A stretch of DNA of 64,000 bases, taken from contig CAJQUW010003146.1 in NCBI GenBank assembly GCA_907163375.1, positions 458,741-522,740 on the forward strand, written 5' to 3'. The translations under genes and the position numbers were made by a program. This document shows positions 43,141 to 54,565 of this stretch, one piece after another. The notes beneath the pieces are model-generated. The model searched no databases. It was not told the origin of the DNA and was given only the letters and a program-made list of their open reading frames with translations. Positions within the stretch are counted from its first letter, which is position 1. Each line of letters begins with the position of its first letter. The stretch comes from Prostheceraeus crozeri. Taxonomy: Eukaryota > Platyhelminthes > Polycladida > Euryleptidae.

Positions 43141-43544
43141 AAGAGCTTGTTTACTAGGGAAGAGAGAAATGAGCTTGTGGTTGCGTGTGGCGCATGAATG
43201 CCCCTTCCAATTCATTCCATTCATCATTTCGTCCCCGTGATAGAGGCAAGCAGAACCCATGGCCCATTCTCGCATGTATGGCCAACTATCGGGAGACAAG
43301 TGCAATGGAGATTTTATGAGGTAACCTGTGGCAGATAGCTAAATGTCGCCCTGACGGTCAGAGTACAACGTTGAGACGAAAGGCACCCACTTAGAAACAT
43401 GACGCAGAGGTTTCACAAGGATTACCATTGCCAGCGTCCCGTGCAGTACTCATCACTACGGACTTCACCTCTGTCTCGAAAGAACGCCCACCAACAGTAA
43501 GTATGACACCAAAAATCTCCGTGACTTGCACCGTCAATGACTTG

Positions 43545-45102
43545 ATAGCCAGACATGAAAACTGGTGGAGTTATTTACAAGAGGCTGGCAGACTTTGATC
43601 AGCTTGATAGCAAGCCGTGATTCACAAGCGTTTTGCAATGGAGATGTTTAGATGCCACCCATGACAAGATAGCTAAGACTCAACCGATTGGCGTTCAAAG
43701 TGCTACGTTGAGAACTGTGTCAAATGCCCAACATGAGTTGCCCCAGCGATTTCGGTCTAAAATATGACACACTCCCTTGCCACACTTATCACTACGGCAT
43801 CATCCGCCGTCCCGAAGGAACACCCTGTCAGTGGAATATTACAGCAAAACTCTCCGTGTCATGCTCGCTTTCAGTGAAAAGTCGCTTGTAGCATGGAGAA
43901 ACTGTCTCGTACACACTTATACATGCCTTCATTGACTTCAGCAGAGTCGAAAACCCCAGAAAACCTCCAAAAGTGATGAATTTAAATTTTTCAGCATTTA
44001 GCACTACTTATGAAATTTTATAAGTAGTCTGTCACTATAGGTCTGGTCAATAGCGATCGACTCTTCTTTTAATCAAGTCAAAAGGACTTGTAGAAGCAAA
44101 GTTACAAGCCTTTAAAGTTTTGGAGTCTTTTATGGCCTGGAGACGAAGGCCATCTCCTGGCTAACCTTTAAGTCCTTTTTTTAGAACCCCCAAATTTGGA
44201 ATGTCGGATGCTATCATCAGAGCTCCGGAGTTCACCTACCCCAACCCAGTCGGGAGGAGAACTGATTTCCACAAGCAGAGACTCCACTTATATAGTTTGT
44301 GGCGATCAGCTGATGACGTAATATCCATCATCCAAAACTTTAAACACGTCTATCTCCGGTTCTAGTGCTCCGATTGACTTCAAATTTTGACAGTTACGTT
44401 TTCTCGCTCTCACCTTTCATTTAAGACATCCATCGACTCTCTACGATGACCAGAAGCCCAGTTGAAAAAACAGATCTGAAAAGATAGGATCCTAGAGAAC
44501 AAAGTGCGGTCTTGCTCCTAAAAGAAACCCGAGCTCTTCATTCACTTCCAATCCTCCGCTATTCATCGCCAAAGGTGGCCACAATTTAACATTTTCACGA
44601 AAAAATCCTTCATCATGCCGAAATATGGCCTTTCTCATCCCAAAACTACCAACACCCGCCTTTTTCTAACTCTGCCGTTTTCAGAGATTCCTACCCTTGC
44701 CTAACAGGAAAACTCTTCCTTCCTTCCTTCCTCACCCAAAATTTCACGTAGACTCCGAATCTGAACTCCAATTTCCCATCCGAACCCTCCTTCATGCCGA
44801 ATTTCGACCTTTCTGATCCCAAAACCACCAAAACCCACATTTTCTCACTCTATCCTTCCCACATTCTTACCCTTGCCGCCTTCTTTCCTAGATTCCTACC
44901 CTTGCTGGAAAACTCCATCCTTCCTTCGAGAGGGGGGTAGGGGACAGCTTCCTCCTCACGGACCCATTCCTCCCAACACATCCTTGGCCACCTCCCTTCT
45001 TCCTTCCTTCCAGAGGGGGGAGGCTGAGTCAGCATGATGACTCAGCAGCGATGACTCATCGCTGCACTGCACTGCGCTTGCTTTTGGGACGAGCGTACTA
45101 CT
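43545..45102 (-). repeat. Right terminal inverted repeat of element 2
   Basis: Reverse complement of the left repeat. Outermost bases read TACTACT. A run of CAGCAGCGATGACTCATCGC near 45041-45062 matches the left at about 28483-28503. Contains the plus-strand counterpart (43724-44023) of the TIR-embedded frame at 30270-30569. Confidence 0.88.
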
Positions 45103-46248
45103 CATTTACATTTTAAATTTATAATGTGCATCTTTACCTTAAGTGTTCAAATGCAAAAGACATCATTCAAAATTGAAATCCCTTTCAATAAAATTTGAGT
45201 CACTAAAACACCGGTGAGCAAAATAGTCGATGATCGGTGATAAATAATTTACATTTGCACATTGTGGAGGCGAAATGATAACGTCCACCACAAATGAAAA
45301 TGTAAAGAATTTTTTCTTTCTGAGAAATTATGCAATGATGACAATTCTTCTAGAAATGATCACATAAGCGGCTGGTTCCTCTTTACGCTTTATCGACTAA
45401 ATTTTGTAGTGATATTTAGTACAGCAACCTGGCTGATCACAATGATCTCTTTATGCCAATACAACATGCTGCTTAAAGAAAATTGTATTCATATATAATA
45501 ATTAAATAGCGATCGATAGGATATAACCAGCACAAGTGGCTTAGAAATGACAACTTGCAGAGAATTTGAGACATGTGAACGTAAAATTCAAATTTGTCAG
45601 TGAAGCAGCCAAAAGCAATCGAAGTTTCTCACTTTGCAGCATTGACCCAAATGGTTAGAGTTACCCCTTACAGAAAAGTCTCATGTAATTACATGAGAAA
45701 TTGCTCCTTTAAATTATTTGAGAATTTGGAACGTTTTCGCCTATGGTACAGGAGCATTTGCTCATCTACAATTGGAGATCACCAATATTACAGGAGTATC
45801 ATATATCATAGAATAAAAACAGAAAGCCTTTAATTGTTTGACGAGGATTATTCTGCATAACATTTTTATGACATACTTCTGCAACAATGGTTGATCTACA
45901 AGAGACTGCCATAAGATCATACATTTATAAATAGGCGTAGAGATTGCGCTGCATCAATTAAATCAAAAATGGCAATGACCAAATACAATGACCAAAATTT
46001 AATTGAAATGTGCTGACGGAAGTATAGAAAAAACATGATGCAGATTCTCTACACCAGGACTAATGCAAAAGTCAACAAAACGGATATCATTCGAATGACT
46101 ATGACAAGACAAATGCTTTTTGGTACCCGAAGAATCTTTTCTTTTGAACCCTTTATATGAAATACAATATTGGAACCTTCCAAAGAATAGGGAATGGTAG
46201 GATCCAATCCCGAAGTTTCAGAGGACTTCATTGATTCAGCGTCAAATA
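45103..46248. other. Gene-poor spacer with one arm of an 88-bp inverted repeat
   Basis: No motif-bearing frame. Bases 46035-46122 are the exact reverse complement of 49571-49658, flanking the mariner insertion and about 1.5 kb beyond it. Confidence 0.7.
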
Positions 46249-46478
46249 CAGGGTGTTAGCGATCTTCCCGCGGATTTTTGAAGTCTTTCACCTAGGTCAC
46301 AAATATTGTGTTCATCACTCAAATATCATAGATAGCTAGGCTGGCGTTGTTCGCATGGTATATATGTAGATAGATAGCTATGATGAGATAAAATTTAAAA
46401 ATCATTGATATTTAAAAATCAAACTCTTCCTCCACATAACCTTAATCTCATCACTTTGAGTAAGACTATTGCAAGTGC

Positions 46479-46721
46479 ATGTTGACTGTTGAAATGAATT
46501 ACAAGGACTTGACGAACGAAGAAATTGCTTCTATAGTGTCTTTTTCCGTTACTTATAACTGCGAAAAGGCTAGGCGATTGTTTGAGGAGAAATTTCACAA
46601 GACCCCACCACCAGCAAGGACATTATTGGATTGGAAGAAGAGATTCATGGAGACATTATCCGTTGTTCCACGCAAGCCTATTGGAGACCACAGTGCCAGA
46701 AACCGTAGAAACCAGCTATAA
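46479..46721 (+). CDS. Duplicate N-terminal transposase frame in left inverted repeat
   Basis: 80 codons, identical to the start of the transposase for the first 73 residues, then a short unrelated end (NRRNQL). It follows from the inverted repeat covering the 5' coding part. If transcribed, it would give the DNA-binding domain without the catalytic domain. Confidence 0.6.
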   Translation: MLTVEMNYKDLTNEEIASIVSFSVTYNCEKARRLFEEKFHKTPPPARTLLDWKKRFMETLSVVPRKPIGDHSARNRRNQL

Positions 46722-46809
46722 CGATGTGTCGTTACTAATGACAAAAACACTCTTTTACCATAGCAAAAAGGTATTATATTACTTAACAAAGCACATTTTC
46801 GTACTGATA

Positions 46810-47847
46810 TCATAAAAACTGCTCAAAATGCCCTCCATTCTGCTCAGCGCAGAGCTGACATCGCCGAAGAAAATTGTCATATGCGCGGCTGATGGTCGAT
46901 AGCTCGATACTTTCCAATAGATTGATCAGTTTGGATCGAAGTTCTCTTATTGTCCTTGGTCTTGGATGTTTATAAAGTTTATTGCGTATATCTCCCCACA
47001 ACCACGAATCATTCACAGACAGGTCAGGGCTTCTTGGTGGCCACGATATTGGACCTGAACGTCCAATCCATCGATTTGGAAGGTTAGCATTCAGGCTATT
47101 GCGTACTATTAACGCGAAATGGGAAGGTGCGCCGTCTTGTTGATAGAGTTCAGTCCGATTGCCTCTTTGTGTCAACAACGGGATAACTTTCTCCATCACA
47201 ATGCTAAGATATTTCTCAGAGTCCATTGTTCCATCAATTATTTGATAAGACACACCATGAATAGGCGATAACATCGCCCAGCACGTAATTCCGACAGACT
47301 TCATAAAGTGTTCTTCAACAGCATGGGGATTATCATGAGCGTAGATGAACTGGTTATGTCTGTTAACTTGACCGTTGCGTATGAAGTTCGAATCGGTTCT
47401 TTGTCTTTCGAGGATAAATCGACAAAATTGAAGTCGATTAATCTCGTCACTGTCTTTCAATTCCTGGACAGATGTAAGCTTCCAAGGTTTCATACCATCT
47501 TCTTTCAATACCTTGTTCACCGTAAACAGGGATACTCCCACCTCTTGTGCAACTTTTCGTTGAGACGTTCTTGGATCATCACCAACTGCATTCAGGACTG
47601 CATTTCTGTTCTCCTCCGATACTCTTCTGGCACTGTGGTCTCCAATAGGCTTGCGTGGAACAACGGATAATGTCTCCATGAATCTCTTCTTCCAATCCAA
47701 TAATGTCCTTGCTGGTGGTGGGGTCTTGTGAAATTTCTCCTCAAACAATCGCCTAGCCTTTTCGCAGTTATAAGTAACGGAAAAAGACACTATAGAAGCA
47801 ATTTCTTCGTTCGTCAAGTCCTTGTAATTCATTTCAACAGTCAACAT
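46810..47847 (-). CDS. Tc1/mariner-type DDE transposase
   Basis: 345 residues. N-terminal HTH region (NYKDLTNEEIASIVSFSVTY), a second HTH-like region (SQRKVAQEVGVSLFTVNKVL), then the catalytic domain: RTDSNFIRNGQVNRHN (first D), LYQQDGAPSHFAL (second D), RSPDLSVNDSWLWGDI (third acidic position, D). The QDGAPxH and WPPRSPDL blocks are typical of the IS630-Tc1-mariner DDE_3 group. No break is seen. ATG at 47847, with another in-frame ATG five codons later as an alternative start. Confidence 0.9.
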   Translation of the reverse strand: MLTVEMNYKDLTNEEIASIVSFSVTYNCEKARRLFEEKFHKTPPPARTLLDWKKRFMETLSVVPRKPIGDHSARRVSEENRNAVLNAVGDDPRTSQRKVAQEVGVSLFTVNKVLKEDGMKPWKLTSVQELKDSDEINRLQFCRFILERQRTDSNFIRNGQVNRHNQFIYAHDNPHAVEEHFMKSVGITCWAMLSPIHGVSYQIIDGTMDSEKYLSIVMEKVIPLLTQRGNRTELYQQDGAPSHFALIVRNSLNANLPNRWIGRSGPISWPPRSPDLSVNDSWLWGDIRNKLYKHPRPRTIRELRSKLINLLESIELSTISRAYDNFLRRCQLCAEQNGGHFEQFL

Positions 47848-48062
47848 GCACTTGCAATAGTCTTACTCAAAGTGATGAGATTAAGGTTATGTGGAGGAAG
47901 AGTTTGATTTTTAAATATCAATGATTTTTAAATTTTATCTCATCATAGCTATCTATCTACATATATACCATGCGAACAACGCCAGCCTAGCTATCTATGA
48001 TATTATGAGTGACCTAGATGAAAGACTTCAAAAATCCGCGGGAAGATCGCTAACACCCTGTA

Positions 48063-49990
48063 TATGTGTGCTCTCTACGGCAAAAGAGATTTCCCAGGAA
48101 CATTGGATGAGCTAAGATGTAATTTCTTTAAGACGAAGAAGTCTGATATACGATTCTCGTCGCCGACTTATTTGGATGAAAGCAGCATTGCCGTCACTGT
48201 CCCTACCACTGCCGACAGATTACGGACGGAAAATCGATAATTGAAGTCTTCAAGCAATAATGATGACTAAAACTCCTAAACCCAACTTTCCATTGACCAG
48301 ATGCAACTGTCAGACGGAGAAGTGTGGATTTCGATGTTCAGGTAGGAAAGTAATGCTCGCTCCCTCACGTGCACCCTAGCCTAAAATCGAGATGGATGTG
48401 AACATGACTACCTAGTCTCTTGATGTAATTGAAAGGTATCAGTCATATAAAAATCTGTGCTTCTTAACTTCGGACTGATCACTTCAACCTGACCTACACA
48501 TTGACTTTCATTGACTCAACACATCTCGTCGAGAAGCAATCAAATGCTAGTGTTATTCTTGTTTCCTGATATCCAGTTTGGTTTCACTCTAAATTTGATA
48601 CACGTAATAATTAAGTTAATTTGATCACTCAGCTTCATTGTAGAAACATATTTTTCTGAGTTATTTTTTCAGAGCTTTCATGCATGTTCTGAGTTTGTTA
48701 AACAATCATGTCCTTTTATTATCCGAATTTGTTATAATTGATATATAGGCTAAGTGATTCATGGTTTGAGATTTTTATTATCAAAGTTTGTGATAATATC
48801 CGTCCTCCTATTATCCAAGATTGTTTTACGTGCAAGCTAATTGCTATCTCAAGTTCATTTGTATCAGTTTGTCTTCAGTTAGGAATTGCTTTCAAATAGT
48901 GTATTTGCATGAAATAAATTTGTATAAATCACATTTTTTATTTTTCATGAAATTCAATTTCAAAATTGAATGGACTAATCAAGGATTATTGACAATAACA
49001 AAGCGACCTATTATTAGCTTTCAATAATTTCAGATATCCAATTTAGTTGCAACCTCAGCTTGTCAGCTGATTCAGCCTCGACTGTTAAATAGATGCATGT
49101 GTAAGTATTTCTCTAATGTAGAGCTTCATCTCCCATGACCTTTTGACTTCTAGCTCTGCACTCATTAACCATGTGATAAAACTTTTTTAGCAAAAGATTA
49201 GCCTTGTCATTCTCTTTCGAATGATGACCACCATTTCTTGACTTTCTTATTGATATTGATGTCAATAATCAATATGACAAATTGCATTTTCCACAACAAT
49301 TTTCAGAATTTTTGGTATATGTGAATTTAGCAAGGCTGATGAGAAAAACGAATTCATCGGTGACTTTCCTTATACCCTCAAAAACTGACACATATAAGAC
49401 AGTCAAAACGGACAGTAGTTGCATCAACTCTGCGGCATTGGTTTACCCAGTGTAGGGGTGCAGATGAGCATTCGTGCATTAAATTTTTTGAGCGTTGGCA
49501 TCTCGCCATGACCTTTTGACCTCTTACTCTGCACCCAATGACCCTATGACAAAACTTTTGGTAGGCCTATCAAAAAGCATTTGTCTTGTCATAGTCATTC
49601 GAATGATATCCGTTTTGTTGACTTTTGCATTAGTCCTGGTGTAGAGAATCTGCATCATTAGTTTCACAGCTCCGTGTTTCATGTTAATTTTCCAAAAAGT
49701 CAAAATTCAAAAAATCGACAAAAAATTCAGCTTCGCAAGAGAAGATCCAGAACAGACATCCTAGAATCGATGTTTCTATAAATGCGTCTAACCAGCAAGA
49801 AAACACCAAAAGCAAAAGTACGTCCTGACCTGAGTACCTCAACCTCTTGTCTAGAGAGGACAATAGATGACAAGGATATCACCAGTCTAGACTCTGACCG
49901 AGGTTCCACCTCTGTACTCCAGTCTTTAATTTGAGATAACTTCTGATATAAATGCCTCATCACCTACATTTTTCACGCCGAATAAAATAT
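48063..49990. other. Gene-poor spacer with diverged repeats
   Basis: Units with CCATGACCTTTTGAC(T/C)TC and AAAACTTTT..AGCA recur at about 49133-49240 and 49507-49600. The latter leads into the right 88-bp arm (49571-49658). A weak frame at 49727-49963 has no recognisable motif. Confidence 0.55.
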
Positions 49991-50063
49991 AAATGAGATA
50001 CGTCACCTAGGTGGCTGCATCTCAAGGTGGAATATCCTTTGTTCAAACATCAACACTGATAGT

Positions 50064-50399
50064 ATGAATCATGAGAAGCAAAAGGCGTGGCTGGATATAG
50101 AGAAGGAAGTAGCATGTGTGAGCACGAGAACATCAAGACGTTGGCAAGATCTCAGAGGAAAGATACAAGTGGAAAGATCGAAGGTCAAGCCGAAGGCTCA
50201 GGAGATCAATCGCTTGCGGGCCAACACCGGGAATCAAGTCCCAATCCCTGAATTGTCGGACTTTGAAACAAAGGTGGCTTCCCTATTAACTCCGGAAGAG
50301 CTGAATGGTATTGAGGGGTATGAACCACTGGGCGGCATCCATCGCCAACCGGAGGGCGGTTCAGCACCAGCACCTTTAGTACCAGCAGAACGCAGTTAA
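50064..50399 (+). CDS. Myb/SANT-like DNA-binding protein of a Harbinger transposon
   Basis: 111 residues. EKQKAWLDIEKEVACVSTRT then RRWQDLRGKIQVERSK matches the Myb/SANT-like trihelix found in the second protein of PIF/Harbinger elements (W..I..ev.......R..eqirkKWqDLr...K). It partners the transposase for end binding and nuclear import. The N-terminal part of the domain is missing upstream, so the gene is probably truncated. Its 3' end overlaps the convergent transposase gene by 24 bp. Confidence 0.65.
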   Translation: MNHEKQKAWLDIEKEVACVSTRTSRRWQDLRGKIQVERSKVKPKAQEINRLRANTGNQVPIPELSDFETKVASLLTPEELNGIEGYEPLGGIHRQPEGGSAPAPLVPAERS

Positions 50400-51323
50400 A
50401 CGCAGAGGGCCACCGCTCTTGTCTATGCAGCGAAATAGGCTTTTCAGGACACCGAATGATCGTTCCACACAATTTCGAGTTCTCCGATGTGCCCGGTTGT
50501 AGTTAAGTGTAGAAGTGTCACTAGAGGCGGGATGGGGAACAAGAGTGAGTAAATTATTGGAGAGCCCGTATCCGCTGTCTCCAATAAGGTACCCCTGAGG
50601 AATGTGATGCACCATGAAAGCTGCTCTCAGTTGGGATTCCCGATACACGGCAGCATCTTGAGTAGTTCCAGGAAAACTCGCATCGACAAATGTGAAGCGG
50701 AGATCAGGCCTGCATGCGAACATAGCATTAATTGTGTGATACCCCTTCCTGCAAACATAGACATGTTCGTTAACTGTTGGACTTTTGATGGGTATGAGAC
50801 ATCCATCTACACAGCCGATGACGTTTGGGAATCCAGCTATAGCATGGAACTCGTTGGATAAAGTTCTGCACTCTTCATGGGTTGTTGGTAATATGATGAG
50901 ATCCTTGTACGCTAATTGGATAACTTTCGTCACCGATTGAATGACTCGTGAAACAATGCCAAGCCCAACTTCATACTGTTCGCTTAGATTTCGAAATGAA
51001 GAACCATGACCGTAGAATTTCATTGCTATAATGACCTGCTCAATTGTGGACAATCGCTTCCCACGTAACTTTGTGTTTTCATAGTTCTGATATATGAAGG
51101 GTTGTAGATCATTGGCAATTTTGGTCATTTCTACGCCATTGAACCGGTAAACGGAGCGTATTGTCTCTTCCGACAGATGGCCTATCTCTAAAGGAGAATA
51201 TCTTTCTCTATAGTATCTGGGCGAGTGATATTCCAGCACAACTTCGGTCATATTCGCCATTGCAAACTTTGTTGAACGATTCAATGAATAATGATGCTCT
51301 AAAGACTGCCTGATGACTGTCAC
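50376..51323 (-). CDS. PIF/Harbinger (HARBI1-like) transposase
   Basis: 315 residues of the DDE_Tnp_4 family. Visible blocks are VIGCVDGCLIPIKSP (first D), FTFVDASFPGTTQDAAVYR (second D), YLIGDSGYGLSNNLLTL, and NRAHRRTRNCVERSFGVLKS (E). The HTH region is around LSTIEQVIIAMKFYGHGSSF. Near usual length, with an odd, possibly truncated, C-terminus (GGPLRLTAFCWY). No internal break is seen. Confidence 0.88.
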   Translation of the reverse strand: MTVIRQSLEHHYSLNRSTKFAMANMTEVVLEYHSPRYYRERYSPLEIGHLSEETIRSVYRFNGVEMTKIANDLQPFIYQNYENTKLRGKRLSTIEQVIIAMKFYGHGSSFRNLSEQYEVGLGIVSRVIQSVTKVIQLAYKDLIILPTTHEECRTLSNEFHAIAGFPNVIGCVDGCLIPIKSPTVNEHVYVCRKGYHTINAMFACRPDLRFTFVDASFPGTTQDAAVYRESQLRAAFMVHHIPQGYLIGDSGYGLSNNLLTLVPHPASSDTSTLNYNRAHRRTRNCVERSFGVLKSLFRCIDKSGGPLRLTAFCWY

Positions 51324-51369
51324 TAGATCGATGTGTTTATGATGCCTTTGTGATTGGTCTTCTGAACGA

Positions 51370-51480
51370 ATTTAGAGATGCCTCATTGAGGCATCATTAA
51401 GAGAGCGATTTATGGAACGAAATTCGCTAATGATGCCTCATTGAGGGCGTCATTAACTAATGAGCGATCTCTGGAACAAC
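51370..51480. repeat. Palindromic repeat at the likely Harbinger edge
   Basis: GATGCCTCATTGAGGCATC (51377-51395, perfect palindrome) and a second unit (51432-51450), each followed by an AGCGAT(T/C)T(A/C)TGGAAC-like end. May be part of the element terminus; no matching left end was identified. Confidence 0.5.
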
Positions 51481-54400
51481 CGGCAGACGATCTCGAGTTC
51501 TACAATGAAATTTGTGAATGTTTTTCGTGCGCCTGCTAATTTTTTCAATAATGATCGGAGGGCCCAACATAATCCAGAAAACTTTTGCGCAATGATCTGA
51601 ATTCTTCGAATCTGAAGAAATCGTGGCGATCGGAGCATTTTGAAGGAATTCAAAGCAATCCGCAAGCGGCGCACGACTATTTTTCTTATTATCTCTGCAA
51701 GGTATCAAAAATGTTTTTTGCCCACTTAGTAAGTTCCTGCATGTGCCATCGTTTTGAATTAGTTTTCACTTATAGTAAAGAGGTACTCTTGAGCAATCTA
51801 ATTCTGTGGTTGTCACACTTCAGAAAGTGTGAGCAGATCAACCTACGTCATCGAATACACGTCACATTTGCAAAATCGTCAGCACAAACAGCACAAACCA
51901 TAGAAATAGATTGTTTATCTGAAGTTGACCAAAATGGAAATTGACTCAAGGTCGCGGCATGGATAACAAAATGAAAAGCTTAGAATCACACATGTGACTG
52001 ATTCCAACCCGATCACGCAGTGGTTGACAAGTGTTTCAAAGTGAAAATGCGTGCGAATTGTGTGCTACTATTGTGTATTGCATGAAGCTTTACTTCCATT
52101 CTAGAAGCTTTATTGTTATCAATTTCTATGGCACAAACACCTGACATAGATCACAACAATGAATGAAGGTGAAGATTACGCAATAACATGCAAGATTGAA
52201 TAAAGTAGGCAAATTTTAGCTCAGATAATTATTTCTGTACCGATCATGCCGCGTCCAATAATTCAGACCGTTTCAAAAGTAATTGCACAAACAAGTTAAC
52301 CCGCGTAAGCTGTTCGATGACGCATGACGATCTGCGCACGTTTTCTGAGGCGTGACAACGATTTTGCAGTCAGGGGCAACAAAACCGGGAAAGGCATACC
52401 AAACAATGACAAACAGCATGAAACCTGCATATAACAAAACATTACAAAACAAATAAAAAGCATTAGATTGCACATCACTCATGCGAGTCTTTTACTTGCA
52501 AATTTGGTCTTTTTCAGGCTGTGCTGCCAGCTTGCGCAACTCATGAACCATCCAAATAGAGTGCTTTAACAATGACTCTAAGATGCGCGAGCGAGCTTAT
52601 TTGGTTTCCTAAGTATTGCAAGTAATGTTTTAATATGCTCTAATTTTCATAGTGTGTGTATTATTATTATAGGAGGTGGAACACAGAAATCAAAGCTTAC
52701 AAGTTGTTGTTGGTTCAATAAGTTGGTTTGCTCAGAATGTGCTAGAAAATGGTGTATATATCTCGTAACTAATCATGCCAAAGCTTTAATAACGTCATCT
52801 TAAAGTTTGCAAGCAAATTACCACATACAGATTTTTATCATGATTACTAGCGATTATCGATTACCTCTACTATTGCTTAAACACCGATGTCTATTACAAA
52901 TTTTTATGGTCTCCAAACATATAGGCCTACTTAAAAATGATGAAATGTTAACTTAGAATCTGAGATAGTTCAGAAGTATGACCATGGTGTGTAAACAAAA
53001 TATGTCACTGATCGTTTCCATTTGCCATGGAAAATATTTCAGAAATAAAATTGTGGAGACCCTGTCAAATAATTTCAGAATCGTAATAGTTTCGTTTATT
53101 CATGATTGTCACTGTTAGCCCGTTTTTAGTCGCAACTGTATTCTCTTTCTTGGCAATATCTGTCTCGAATTTTGCTTTAGGAAATCTATGTACATAATTT
53201 TATATTTACATAAAAGTTATCATATGAATAACATTATGCGAATAAAACATTATATGGTAAAATCCAGAAATTTTAGCGTTTTTTGGAGTGATTTTTGTCC
53301 TTTGCATTTTGTGGCGAAGATATAAGTCTATTGTCAATGTTCTACACACCATTCAATTTTTCGTCTGCTCTAACCGAATATGTCTTTCATTTTAAGTTTC
53401 ATGCAGGAGTTTTGGCATAAAAATAAATTTCAATTTCAAAAGCACCTCATTTTTGCATGTCCACACGAAAAATATTTTTTTGGATTGCTGTGCAGGAAAG
53501 AATACAGGATATATTTAAGCGGACTTTGTCTCAAGGATTTCCTAACACCCTTGAATCAAGGAAATATCAAGAGTTGAGAAATCAAACTCATTGAAATCAG
53601 AGCTATGTCGACATTTATAGCTGTCCACAACTTTTTCTGTCATTACAGTGACACCGTTTTCGTCATCACATCGACGCCTCCAAATTTAGATTGACTGCAT
53701 CAATTCAAAGGAAAATTTACATATAGAATGCTTAACTGGTCTTAATTGGTAATCAAAAGTCGCTTAACTAATGCTCATTGATATTTTATCATTTTTCTTG
53801 AAAAATGCAAAATTTTCTCTGAAAAAGTGACCACAATTCGACATCACATCGACGGCTACTTATTGTGATCTCTTTACCAGAATAAATGCTCATTGGATCT
53901 AATATTTTGCTGATAAGTAGCTTGCCCTAAGGCATCAGTGGATTTGTCATTCGACTTTTTGACTTTGCTCTATGCTTCAAAAATAGCACAGCTGTCATCA
54001 TATCGACGCCGTCGATATTATGATTTTCAGCGTCGATGTGATGATGGAAATTTAAGTCCATTGAATATATACTGCTCGACATGACATCCTTGGAAGATAC
54101 TTGATGTACCAACGACGCAAATGTCTTATAAGTGCACCGACTGGAAAAGTAAGGCGCCGATTGCCCTGTTTATACATCTACACCTTGCAAACAGTTCCTG
54201 TGCATCAATCGAGTAGTGTTTAAATTTCTCTCTTTTTCTTTCTCAACCGACGAGTCGTTTATTTCAAAGGAGAAAGTGATGAAAGAAGGAACCGGATTAT
54301 TGATCACAAACTCCCACACCGATTCTGAATATTTTTTACAGATAATCTGAATGACGTATCAAAGTCTCAGAATGACATAACAATTAAGATGAGGATAGCC

Positions 54401-54565
54401 GAAAGTAGGTACAGGATAGAACAGCAACGGTCATGGCAGCTGGTAGGGTATTGATGATCAAACTACATGAGTATATTATATTGCTGTATTTGAGTTTTTA
54501 AAAAGGCTACCAAATTTATTTTATTAATATATTTAATTGATATTTATATAAAGATCGACATTCTT
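51481..54565. other. Gene-poor stretch
   Basis: No recognised gene. The motif ATCACATCGACG(C/G) recurs at about 53665, 53843 and 53996, the last forming a hairpin with its inverted copy at 54030-54046. Confidence 0.5.

Larger units (their letters stand above)
28444..45102. mobile_element. Polinton/Maverick fossil, element 2, with both ends
   Basis: 16.66 kb bounded by inverted repeats whose outermost shared bases are AGTAGTA, also found at the left end of element 3 (54566). Genes run mainly on the minus strand from the right end: UBA-RING, membrane protein, basic protein, ATPase, conserved basic protein, integrase, pX-like, capsid, protease, endonuclease-like, penton-like. No polymerase is present. 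I could not confirm a 6-bp target duplication at the exact ends; CATTTAC abuts the right end and also occurs 9 bp outside the left end. It is broken, with about eight to ten breaks. The inner inverted repeats are nearly identical. Confidence 0.88.
46249..48060 (-). mobile_element. Tc1/mariner-superfamily transposon with long inverted repeats
   Basis: 1812 bp, flanked by TA on both sides (46247-46248 and 48061-48062). Ends CAGGGTGTTAGCGATCTTCC / reverse complement. The inverted repeats are about 435-450 bp (46249-46700 and 47626-48060) with one 17-bp length difference, so they contain the first 73 or so codons of the transposase in both orientations. Arms look nearly identical: a young insertion. 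Confidence 0.92.

Noticed and set aside
28428-45109. CATTTAC as the target-site duplication of element 2
   Set aside because: It abuts the right end but lies 9 bp outside the left AGTAGTA end; suggestive but not at the exact boundary, so not called.
47308-47670. Plus-strand frame of 120 codons
   Set aside because: Antisense shadow of the mariner transposase.
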